Under the pieces are notes generated by a model, which ran no database searches, was not told where the DNA came from, and worked only from the letters and a program-made list of their open reading frames with translations. The position numbers and the translations under genes are program-made. From Saccharum officinarum (lineage: Eukaryota > Streptophyta > Magnoliopsida > Poales > Poaceae), in the NCBI GenBank assembly GCA_020631735.1, contig CM036231.1, positions 895,831 to 959,830 on the forward strand: a stretch of 64,000 nucleotides of DNA, read 5' to 3'. Each line of letters begins with the position of its first letter. Position 1 is the first letter of the stretch. Shown piece by piece: positions 40,825 to 51,063 of this stretch.

Positions 40825-43797
40825 TTATTTGCCACTGCTGATTGCCAGATCTCTCATTGGAGGAATTCTCTTCTCAGTATAAGTCCTCTTGACGCTCTCG
40901 CTGTATCCTCCTTTTCTGTGTCTTTGTAAAACCTTATGGGCACCATTGAGGGAGTTTAGTTTTCCAAACTGGCTGATAATAGGTCCTAGTTGACTCAACA
41001 CGACGTATATTAGGATCCCTGTAAAATATTTCTTCATCGGGAACTCTTGCGTTTGTCATCTCTTCAAGCTCCTCTTGGTTCCTCGGAAAATATGCAGCGC
41101 GTTTACCAAGCCTCTCATGTACACTAAGCCTGCCCCCAGCCGATCATGTACTGATGCTTTACCCCTGATCGACTCATTAATAGACAAACCCTGATTGCCA
41201 GGTTGAAACCTCCTTTCTGAATGATTAACTCCATAATAACCATTGCACTCTGGGCAATTTTCAATAGTAGGTAATTTAATACCTTCTTCCCAACAATGAA
41301 TAAAAAACGGACACCTCCAATGATCCTTATGCCGATTCCACTCTTCTCGGCGCCTCTCTTCTTGCTGTTGTCGATATCGGTCCCTTCGCTGACGCCAGCC
41401 CTCCTGTTGCCTTCGATGAGTAATCACAATGCCAGATCGAGGAGGCTTTCCAGAATTGCTACTTTCTCCCAGTAGCCCCTTGCTTTTTGCATCATCGGTA
41501 GTTATCCGATGTTGGAGATCCACTGATGCATTTTTCTCAGCAGCTTCTGATGTCAACACCTTAGTCTTTCTTTTAGCATCCAACATATTTGCCGGAAAAG
41601 GATGTTGATCAATTTTCATCGGCTTCTGGATCTTGGAATTACCAAATTTAATTCTCCTAGATTCAATAGCTAATTGTAGCTGTTGCCTAAACACTTTGCA
41701 CTCATTTGTACTGTGTGAAGTTGCATTATGCCATTTGCAATATAACATTTTCTTCAACTCTTCTGCCGATGGGATCACATGATTAGGTGACAGCTTAATC
41801 TGGCCCTCTTGAAGCAGAAGATCAAATATCTTGTCGGCTTTGGTGATGTCAAAAGTAAACTTCTCTGGCTCTTTTTGACCAAAGGGACAAGATATCGGCT
41901 TTTTATTTTTAACCCACTCAGCTAAACCGATAACTGGCTCTTCATCTGAATCAGAATCTTCTACTTCTCCGACAAATGAAACCTTCTTGTTCCAATTCCT
42001 TTTGGGTTCAAAAACCCTAGTATCTTGATTAGAGATCCTTTGCACAAGATGACTTAGGCTTTCGAACTCTTGAGAAACATATCTGTCCTTAAGGTGTGGC
42101 AATAATCCTTGGAAAGCCAAATCAGCAAGTTGCCGATCATCCCGTACCAGGCTATAACACTTATTTTTCACATCTCGTAGCCTTTGCACAAAGCCTTCCA
42201 CCGATTCATCATTACGCTGTCTCAATTTTACCAAATCGGTAAGCTTCTTTTCATGAACTTCACCAAAGAAATATTTATGAAATTGCTTTTCTAGATCAGC
42301 CCAAGTAATAATAGAATTTGGCGGTAATGAAATAAACCATGTGAATGCTGATCTAGACAAAGATGATGAAAACAAACGAACTCTTAATTCATCTCTGCTA
42401 GCTGCCTCTCCACATTGAATAATGAAGCGATTAACATGTTCCATGGTTGATGTATCATCTTGCCCAGAGAACTTAGTGAAATCTGGTACCTTGTACCGAT
42501 TTGGAAGAAGAATTAAATCATATGCCGGAGGATATGGAGTCCGATAAGAATAAGTATTGACCTTGGGTTTTATCCCAAACCGATCCTTCATAATCTCTGC
42601 TATCTTATCGGTCCAAAAAGCATCAACCTCTTGTTGACGATATGGCTGAATTTCTATAGGAGGTACTTGCTGATATCCCTCTGCGTATCTTTGTGGCCCA
42701 TGATTTCCAGCAATCGGCATATGTGCCATTACTTGTGGTCCATTAACCTGCTGGAAAGGATTCATCGGCTGAGCTGCCGATGCTTGATTCTGAAAACCAG
42801 CTTGCATATGACCTTGATGAATCCCAGCAACTTGCTGATTTGGCTGAACTGTATGTTGAGTAGGAAACTGCCCTGACCAACTATTATTAGCGTTCATTGG
42901 TACAAAATCTACCGATGGCTGGTAATTTGCTGGCATTGCTAGATAATTACAACCAGCTTGAGACATGAACTAGACTCCAGGTTGACTTATAGCAGGAGCC
43001 TTCTGTTACATCGGTAGCAAGTTTGACGATGAACTTGAATTAGATGTTTGACCCAAAGGAATCTAGAAACTTCATGGAGTTGGTTGCACAGTAGTTGCTG
43101 TAGCATATTGAGGCACTTGAGCTATCGGCGAACCAGCCGATGGCATAGGAGCTTTTCCTGCTGTATCAAACACTTGAGGTAACCCAGGGTTAAAAGCAGA
43201 TGGCTCTGGAGGCATACCGTATCCCCACAAATTAGCAGGAATCTGGTTATTCTGTGGCACAGGACCTGATAAAGCCGATGCCGATAGATCTGTATTAAGC
43301 TGAACTCGTCCTGATAATACTGAATCTGATTGCATCGGTGTAGATTGTACGTTAGATAAGCCTGCTGATACTGGAGGGGAAGAAACTTCTGTACCCACAA
43401 TGGCTGGGGGAGCCGATGGAGTAATAAAAGATGCTGGTTCTGGTTGATGATAGGCAGGCCCAACGTAATGCGGTGACGCTTGCCCTTCTTTAAAAGTTCG
43501 AACCACAGCATTATGAACAGTATTAGACAGCACATTGGAGTGATTAATTAAAGCATAATTTACTGTAGAATTAACCATCTCTTGAAGTTTACCCGGATTA
43601 GAATCAAAGGTAACTTGCTGAGGTAACGGTAAATCTTGCTTCTGGATGACTTGTCCACTCTTGTTCAAGCTGAATGACTTCAAGCAAAGCTGTCTGTATT
43701 CTTCTATAGTCTTTTCCATAGCCTGCTTGTGCTCTTCCTTAAGATCTTCTTCTGATACCGCGATGATGTTCCCCGCATCGATCTCAGGATTGAACAT
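40825..43797 (-). pseudogene. gag of the Tat/Retand-like element
   Basis: The main open frame (41056-42966, 636 aa) contains a retrotransposon gag domain (DFTKFSGQDDTSTMEHVNRF, FFGEVHEKKLTDLVKLRQR, GFVQRLRDVKNKCYSL) and later a Cys/His-containing stretch (CKWHNATSHSTNECKVF), the probable nucleic-acid-binding part. An N-terminal piece (43072-43797) rich in Gln/Pro/Ser starts soon after the primer-binding site. Several stops separate the two (42970-43070). 40825-41037 continues the C-terminal part in another frame. Confidence 0.85.
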
Positions 43798-43810
43798 ATT
43801 GATCAGATCT

Positions 43811-43833
43811 GTCCCACTGGGCGTGCCAAAAAA
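43811..43833 (-). other. Primer-binding site region of the Tat/Retand-like element
   Basis: On the minus strand TTTGGCACGCCCAGTGGGAC follows the 5' LTR within a few bases. The tRNA is not assigned. Confidence 0.6.
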
Positions 43834-43835
43834 TG

Positions 43836-44641
43836 TGTTGATGCAAAAGTGGATCTACAAACACAAAGGGCTAATACCCGATATCCAAAGCGTGTCAGTC
43901 GATTTGACCTGTTAATCGACAAGGATGAAGATACGAGCACTTTGGTCCTGACAACAACGATACACCCGGAAGTCACAGCCAAGAGGTACTCACGCGGAAC
44001 TCGAGGATCGTCGAAGATCGCACTAAAGCAATGCAACTCACCGAATCAATGAGAACTCGTAAAAAAGGAAAAATATGCAAATTGACGAAGTCATCGGAAA
44101 GTAAATAGATGTAAATAAGAGTAAAAGCTGATTTTTGATATTGATTGATTGATTCCCATTACATTGCCCTTCACTCTATATTTATACCCTGATTTACAGA
44201 AATGTAACCAAATACGACTAGGACACTAAATCCAAATCTAAGGAAACATATGACTCTTATACAAATCAGACTCTAATAAACACAGAAAAGGAAATTAATT
44301 CCTATCTTATTCCCTTGTCCGCCTAAATTACGATGGAATTCCCATCGACCTCATTTCTATCGGCACATTCCTTGTTTCATTGGCAGCAGCCTTCAAGCCT
44401 TCTTTCATCGGCACACTTCTTATTTCATCAGCAGCAGTCTTCAAACCTCCATTTATCGACATCGGCAATAATATCCTTAACCTTACCGGCAACACCCCTA
44501 TCTAACCTAGCTTCTCCATACACCACCACCATCCATCGGCAGCCTTCTTCACAAGCTATCTTTCATCGGCACAATAACTTTTCTCCTGCTGATTAGCCCA
44601 CTCTGACCATCTTGACACGTGCCAAAAAAACGGTGTCAACA
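43836..44641 (-). mobile_element. 5' LTR of the Tat/Retand-like element
   Basis: 806 bp, begins (plus strand) tgttgatgc and ends tcaaca, like 32182-32986. Five ATCGGC copies lie at 44358-44570, and one position where the other LTR has the motif reads 'attggc' here. Confidence 0.93.
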
Positions 44642-46275
44642 GGCGTGTGTATGCAAATTCGGCCAGAGCGGCATGCATGACTGTTCTGCAATTGGATGGA
44701 GCCTGCGATTGATAGGAAGATGGGAGGCAACAGCTGTTCTGCGGCAGGGTGGTTGGAGGTGATGAGCATCCTTCAATTCAATTCTTTGGATACTCACTGA
44801 TTTAAGCTTTTAGTACCCTTGACTCGACTTCGTTTCTGCAGCAACAGTAATAAGCGACTAAATTGAGATGCCACTTGACAAGGCTGACAAATCAGCCCTT
44901 GGAATAGCTGCAAAGGTAACTAATAGCGGTGTTTCAGATAGCGACCAGAATCCAGATAATAGAGATGTTTCACATGCATTCAGTTTTCAAAAAAGCCAAT
45001 TAGATAATGTCTGAACTGAAGCAGAACTGCATAGAGGCTATTTTCATAACTGCTATTTTTTTCTGAAATTTGGTGGTGCTATATTGCACAGATTTCTAGC
45101 TTTTCATCACTGCTGTATTGTCTATTCCTAAAATGCATTTTAGATTAATAGATTGATCCTGTAAAGATTTTTTTTGTTTTGTTTTACCCTGCATTAAGTA
45201 AATTCCATTTTACGTATTGTCTATTTTAATGATGCAGTTTGCTGCTGTCCAGACTATGGATACTGAGCTTACCTTGTATAAACCTTGGCACGCAGGATGC
45301 AAAATATGGTTTCAATATTGGCAGAGCAACCAATGTTGTTTCTGACCGCTCACGGTAAATACATGATCTTATGAGCTGTTTGGTGCAGTGAAATGTAACG
45401 CAAACGTAAATGATAATTGCCTGCAAACGTTACCGGTGGGATGTAAGTTTGAACTAATTTCATTAACGTTTACGTTACATTGGAACCAATCAAACAGTAC
45501 GCTAGTTCGAGAGCACCACCTAACTGATGTGGTGTGTGGTGTCCATGTGGCGTCCATGTGTATGCATTGGTAGCTAGCAAAGCTCTCTTGAATGAAAAGA
45601 GGGGTTGAGGGAGGGGGAGATATTCCTTATTTCTTATATTCCCTCCTATGCAGATTAGTAGGAGATCTTAGGGTGCAGCTTGCCATTTGCCCACTTAGAA
45701 AGGCAAAGGCCCTTGGAGCCTTCAAGCGTACCTGGATAGGTGAGTTCACCAGTAAAAATGATTTGTCAACATGCTTTTTTTTGTCCTTTATTCTTGTTTT
45801 GGTTGCAAGAATGAATGTAAGATTTTATTGGAAGAACAAGTATTGGGCATTTTTTATGGAAGGATTGAATAATTATTTGTGCAAATCCTGGTATGCAGAT
45901 TGGTCAATTCTTTGTGAGGGTCGATGCATCACTGCATCGTTTCTGCTAGCTCACAAGCCACAGACCACAATGTGTTTTTTGTTTGCAATTTGCATGCTCG
46001 ATTTAGTTTTGTTTAAATATCACTATTCATCTTCATCTCTGTAATACGATTTAGTCATTGTTAGTGATTCTGTTTGTTGCTAAGCATCATGGAGGACCCA
46101 TATATCTTGTACACATGCTGAAATGAAGGATAACATATTAGGAATGTATATACTATACTGAAAAATTTGTAGAAAAAGGATACTGACACATAATAGTGCT
46201 ATAGAAACACTTTTACAAAAGCACAATTAGCCAAATACTTCAAATTTGATAGAATTATGTTTGGATTTAATGTCA
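44642..46275 (+). other. Helitron interior, right part: unrecognised gene-like fragments
   Basis: Two short stretches look exon-like: 45235-45360 between AT-rich, intron-like flanks, and 45650-45740, which reads LVGDLRVQLAICPLRKAKAL and is followed by GTGAG. I recognise no family. The rest is AT-rich. A 150-aa open frame at 45592-46044 runs past the possible donor site and is not convincing as a whole. Confidence 0.4.
45373..45500. mobile_element. Small palindromic MITE-like element
   Basis: The left end (ctgtttggtgcagtgaaatg, then taacgcaaacgt) is mirrored at the right end (aacgtttacgttacattgg, then aaccaatcaaacag). The arms are about 35 bp and the whole about 128 bp. No certain target duplication. 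Confidence 0.5.
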
Positions 46276-46305
46276 CCCGTAGCATTAGCACGGGGAATAT
46301 ACTAG
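46276..46305 (+). mobile_element. Helitron 3' terminus (hairpin and CTAG)
   Basis: The stem CCCGT/ACGGG has a 9-nt loop. Eleven bases later the element ends in CTAG, followed by host T. Confidence 0.88.
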
Positions 46306-46542
46306 TCAAGACAACTTGATAGTTCATTTTAGCACATCTTATAGCCTCCCACATGGAAAAGAACACATTATGCGTGCTGCCGCTTGAGTCGGTCTCATGC
46401 TCGGTGAACTAAAAATCACATCATCGACGCATGTGCGATGCCTTTGTAGCCACTGACCAGTTCCGTTGTCGGCACATGCTCATAGTCCATTCTCATCTCC
46501 TTGTCACTTGATGGTAAGTCGTCAAGCCTTCAACTATTCGAG

Positions 46543-46832
46543 GTTTACAATTAGTATGGTACATATCATAACACAGGAAAGATCAATTGGACTTCATCAT
46601 GGGCCCATGCATGATTTTTATTTCATTTAGGTCTATTGATGTTCTTTTGTTTGTCCATTCAGGAGTAGTTATTTACTTAGCAATCTTGTTTACAATTGGT
46701 ATGGTACATATTATAAACATAAAAGATCGATTGGACTTTGTCATTTGCCCTTTTGCGTGGTTTCTCATTTCATTTAGGTCTATTCCTATTCTTTTACTTG
46801 TCCAATCATGAGTAATTATTTACTTAGAATCT
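46543..46832. repeat. Two-copy tandem repeat, period about 145 bp
   Basis: 'gtttacaatt-gtatggtacat' begins at 46543 and 46688. Each copy then has 'gatc-attggact', 'atttcatttaggtctatt' and 'agtaattatttacttag'-like sequence. Divergence is moderate. Confidence 0.8.
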
Positions 46833-48109
46833 TAAATTGTTAGGTTTCTAAACTTTTAATTCCATGTACTCAAATAGTCCATGTACATGTGGAACCATAT
46901 TATTTGTATAAAATATGCTCATGCAATGCTCATTTTCTTTTATTCTGAGGCTTGTTGATAGTACTTTCAGGGTGTAAAGATGTGTCATAATTACCGTCAA
47001 TAAGATTCCTCAAGCTTAACATTTGCTCGTCCCAAGCAACGGCTAAAACGTAGCCTCGGTGGATCAAGAGTTGCTACTATGTTTACATTTCAAGAGTACC
47101 ATATGCACAACAAACATATTCTTTCTTGATTGGAAAATTTAGCAATACCGAGAAGTCACCCACCTTAGTCCTTTATGGGGCATATGGCTTTTTCCTTCAT
47201 CATGGGCGGTTGAAAGATAGAATAGCTTGACTTGAGCATAGTTTTCTCATTCCACACAAGTTTCATACTGGGGTTTTTGCAACATTTTTCAAAACAAAAC
47301 TTAAGTTCCTCATATGATACTCCCATGCCACTCATATGGTGTATGTTTCCTCACCAAGGTATATTTTCATGTTGCCTTCTGATCCTACTTCTAATGGCAT
47401 ATGTGGAGCTTTGGGTAGGATAAAAGATGTAGCATAAATGCACTGCATATATTGTAAAGTCAAAGCTCGGATCCAAGGAGAGAAGTGCCATAGTCTTAGA
47501 TCAAGATGTGCATATGTGTAGAACATGATAAAGATACTCCTAGGAAATTTGATCTCTCTTCAACTAATCATTTGAAGACATGGCTATCTTTCCCTTTTTT
47601 CATCATTTTTTCTATACATGAGTCTTGATGTGCTCGCATTTTTTTTCTTTTTTCATACTTGGACCTTCATGTGTCCTTTTTTTTCTTTTTCACCCTTTTG
47701 CATAGCCCATGTCTCTTTTGTACAATTAGGGAGAGATCATACTTTAGAACTTGGAGCATTTATTTAGTGGAAATGGAAGGCATTTTTTTTGCATATTTCT
47801 AGTGTAGAAGAAACATGAATATATGTGGCGTGTACATGATCTTGATCTTGGAGCATGATAAATCTCTAAACAAGGGTCAACAAGATCTGACTAAACTCAA
47901 CACAATAACAAGTAGCTTATATAGAAAGCTTATATCATGTAAGATCATATATGGCTGTGGTAGGATCCTTCACCATTGAGGAACATTAAGGTTTTTATTA
48001 TTTTTCAAAATAAAACTCTGATAGTCAAACTCATTTACAATAAGATTAGAGCAGCTTTTATCTTGCTATCTCATATCTCACAACAACTTAACTTAGTTAT
48101 AGCCAGATG
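46833..48109. other. AT-rich intergenic sequence, nothing identified
   Basis: No domain-bearing frame, no terminal repeats and no simple array other than T-runs near 47640-47690. Confidence 0.4.
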
Positions 48110-48600
48110 GGTTGAAACTGAATCTTGTGATGGTCTATGTATATGTATATAGTAGGTATTTTGAAGCTTCTAGAACTAGTTCGATGACATCTATATATAT
48201 GTCTATCGTTTTCTACTCTCTCTTTCCCGTCAGTTCTGACAACAGCTTCTTTGCAAGCTCTGCCGTCAGTGTATTCCCCAAGAGATATGTCGACCCAGCC
48301 TCTGAGGAATTGTGTTGAAGGTCTTGTTTTACCTGCTTTGGTGGTTCTATCCTCTTTTGGGTTGTTTCATCGTTAGTTGACTAGGGGACGTATACAACGC
48401 TTGTGGTGTTAGATTCCATGTCTATCGATGAAGCATGGCATGTTTGTTTAATGTTTCAAGTGCATACATGATGAGTTTGGTATGCTGTTTGTTGTGTCGT
48501 ATGAAGTCTACAAAGATTCTTTGTTGTGAAGGGAACCAACTTCAAGTTGCAAGCTCGCATTGGTGCAGAATGAAGTCTACAAATATTTCTTTATAAAAAC

Positions 48601-49189
48601 GATACTAATTTTGTTATGACCGGCGAAGTCTACTAGCGGAGGAAGCGGACACATGGCTAAGCACAGCGTGAACGCTAAGACGTGGCCGCGGTCACTGCCA
48701 CCAGTGTCAGTTAGTTGTTTCCTATTGTTTAGGAGTTTGTTGATTGCTTTGAGTTAGCATGAGTTTGTTAGGATTTGGCTACAAATAGTGAACACTCAGA
48801 TAATAAGAAGTTTAGCTATAGATTGAGATTAATCTATCTGGCTCCCTTGCTGCGCTCGCGTGAACAGACCCTGACGCTGAGCATGGTGCCACAAAATGAT
48901 CGCCGGTTGATCAGACCTCACCCTCCCATTTCCCACTCATACTTCCTTCGTAGTAACCCTAGTTTCAACAAGTTTCGTATTTTTCTAATTTAAAATAAAT
49001 ATATTATGAATTTTAAGAGATCAACCCAAGTTTTATTACTTTTCAAAAATAGAAAACCACTTATGAAACTAGCCAGAGGATCAAATTTGTCCCTATCGAT
49101 AGTTGGAGGGTGTCCATGGATCAGTTTTGTAGTTCAGGTTGAAAATTAGATTGACGTAGGTAGATTAACCAGGATGACAGATTCTATTT
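48601..49189. other. Intergenic sequence
   Basis: Contains a block (48710-48960) with 'gttaggatttggctacaaat' and a GC-richer patch, possibly an old element end, but no boundaries are evident. Confidence 0.3.
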
Positions 49190-49670
49190 CAGGAAAAAGT
49201 CTACTTAACCCCCTCAACTATTGATGGTTGTCTACTTTATCCCCTAACCTATAAAACTAGGTATTCTATCCCTTAAAATATTGAAAACCGTCTAAATAAT
49301 CTCCTGAGGCGGTTTTGAAGGTGGTTTTGCTGGCATGGCAAGTTAAAAAGTCTATATAACCCCCTGACATATCAAGCATTGACTGCATGACTCCCTCAAC
49401 TATAAAACATGATATTATAGCCTGTAAAGCATCAAATAATGTTCAAATGACTCATGGGATGGTCTTAAGTATCGTTTGGATACCATATCCTGCCACACTG
49501 GCCTAAACACACATGCTTGCACGTAGGCCATTTGTTGCCTCCACCTCCCTACTCTTTGTAGGTTGACCCATCGCCCAATGAGCAACATGTGACATCTTGT
49601 CTCCTGTTTCACCTCCCATCACTCGTTGATAGCATTGAGCTCAAGCACGTCACGTCTACATCGTTGTCAT
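49190..49670. repeat. Fragment of a MULE-like element with repeated 'aaccccctcaactat' units
   Basis: 'gtctacttaaccccctcaactatt', 'ctactttatcccctaacctat', 'gtctatataaccccctgacatat' and 'actccctcaactataaaac' type units repeat, as in the arms of foldback MULE-like elements such as 16621-17921. Only one side is present; the copia LTR at 49671 interrupts it. Confidence 0.4.
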
Positions 49671-51063
49671 TGAAAGCCCTAGTTTGGTTTTGGATAATTG
49701 ATGAAACCTAAGGACTAATCATTATGCTAAGTGTGTAGACATGAAATGATAAAGTCCCATGCCAAGTGGTGAAGCCTAGATGATGATGGTGATGACCACA
49801 ATGTGATCAAGGGCTTACTTGGAGAGGAGAAGAGGCAAAATCCTATGGAGCTGAAGGCAAAGGTATAGATAGGATTCTCTTTTGGTGATCAAGACACCAT
49901 AGAGGGTGTGATCACACTTAGGATCGATAGCCGTACTATAAAGAGGGAAATTTCCGGGGCTATTGATCACTTAAGTGTCACTAGATGAGGATTTATTTTC
50001 ATATGCATTTAGATCTAGTGGAAAGCTAACCTAACTCCTTCAAAATGATTGCGGAAAATGTTAACACACACGCACATGGTGATATACACTTGGTGGTGTT
50101 AGCACATTTGCGAAGGAGGTGGAGTTTGAATGGTAGAGATGGGGTTGGGACCCTCTCTCCCTCCTGCCGAGCTTGTGAGGCAGGATTCAGCGAATTCGCG
50201 GAAATGAAATGCCCATTTTCCACTGACCGGACGCTGGCATCGGTGTGATCGAACGCACCCAGGCGCGTTAGGTCAGTTCAAGCCGCGGGCGCGCAGTTGG
50301 CGCGTGTGCACCTGTGCGCCAGGTGCGAGCGACCGGATGCAGTGCGTCAGCGTCCGGTCCGAGTGATGTCAGCAGCGCGCGAGAGCAGTGAAACTCGCAG
50401 TGTTGATCGGACGCTGATGTGTGTCTGATCGCCCTCCACCTGACGCGTCCGGTCGCTATTTTTACTCTCTGGACCCTTACTGGAAATGACCAGACGCAGC
50501 TCCTGTAGCGTTCGGTGAGCCGAGTGAGCAGCGCGTTCGGTCAGGCTTCGCGAGTGTGTGTGTGTGAGCGATCGGACGCTGGTCGTACGTCAGGTACGTT
50601 GCACTTGTGCGTCCGGTCGCTCTTGACCCTTTGGCACATGGCAGGTGACCGTTGAGATTGGGCGTTCGTCATTGAACGTGGACGACACGTGGACGGTGCA
50701 GGATGACCGGACGCAGGGCAACGTGTCCGGTCATATCGACCTACGCGTCTGGTCGGTACAAAGAGTACCCCTTCGTGTTTGTAACGGCTCTATCTTTTAA
50801 GGGGGCTTATAAATATTTGTTGGCCAGCTCAAGGGCAAGTCTCTTGGACATTTTGATATCCTAACATCCTCTTGAGCTGAGCATACTCCCTCCCACTCAT
50901 CTCTCTTGCTTGATTGACCAATTAAAGTGAGATTGAGTGATCTCAAGTGCATTTACTTGTGAGTTTGCATTTAGTTGGCACTTGGGTGAGCATTGGCTGT
51001 GGGATTCTTGTTTCTCTTGGTGCTTACTGCCACCTAGACGGCTTGGAGGCAGCGGAGGAGTTA
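49671..51063 (+). mobile_element. Second SIRE/Maximus-like copia LTR, truncated by a gypsy insertion
   Basis: It opens tgaaagccctagtttgg and follows 4498-5820 through the 'ggatcgatagccgtactata' and 'cacttggtgg' blocks, the CCGGAC-rich zone (50220-50760) and 'ctgccacctagacggcttgga'. It stops abruptly at 51063 where the Tekay-like LTR begins. About 670 bp of the LTR expected from the other copy is missing and should lie beyond the window. Confidence 0.75.

Larger units (their letters stand above)
32182..44641 (-). mobile_element. Full-length Ty3/gypsy element of Tat/Retand type, 12.46 kb
   Basis: Both LTRs are complete, begin TGTTGA-type and end in CA, and the 5-bp target duplication GGCGT is perfect (32177-32181 and 44642-44646). 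Order on the minus strand: 5' LTR, primer-binding site, gag, protease, RT, RNase H, a second (archaeal-type) RNase H, integrase, then a 3.9 kb region with an antisense gene, polypurine tract (32987-33000), 3' LTR. The second RNase H and the extra antisense gene are features of the Tat lineage (Retand, Grande). LTRs differ at roughly 4-5% by eye and coding regions carry stops. The hexamer GCCGAT/ATCGGC is dispersed throughout. Confidence 0.92.
30516..46305 (+). mobile_element. Helitron, 15.8 kb including a nested gypsy element
   Basis: The 5' end is TCTCTATCTC after A (30515). The 3' end is CTAG (46302-46305) before T (46306), preceded by a hairpin CCCGT-agcattagc-ACGGG (46276-46294) 11 nt upstream. 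The outer flanks join into a continuous copy of the neighbouring tandem unit: '...gagtttatata' on the left and 'caagacaacttgatag' on the right match the uninterrupted 'gagtttatatatacaaaacaacttgatag' region at 29690-29714. There is no target duplication and insertion was between A and T, as Helitrons do. Without the nested 12.46 kb element it is about 3.3 kb, non-autonomous, with no Rep/helicase seen. Confidence 0.85.
46306..48600. repeat. Third, rearranged copy of the ~820 bp repeat unit
   Basis: 46306-46470 follows the start of unit 2 (acttgatagttcatttt, gcctccca-atggaaaagaacac, tcggtctcatgctcgg). 48110-48580 follows unit 1 (atatagtaggtattttg, ggttgtttcatcg-tagttga, ccatgtctatcgatgaagca, gatgagtttggtatgc). 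The ~1.6 kb between is unrelated and holds no recognised gene. Confidence 0.65.

Noticed and set aside
45592..46044. 150-aa frame in the Helitron
   Set aside because: It runs through a likely splice donor into AT-rich sequence; only its first part looks exon-like.
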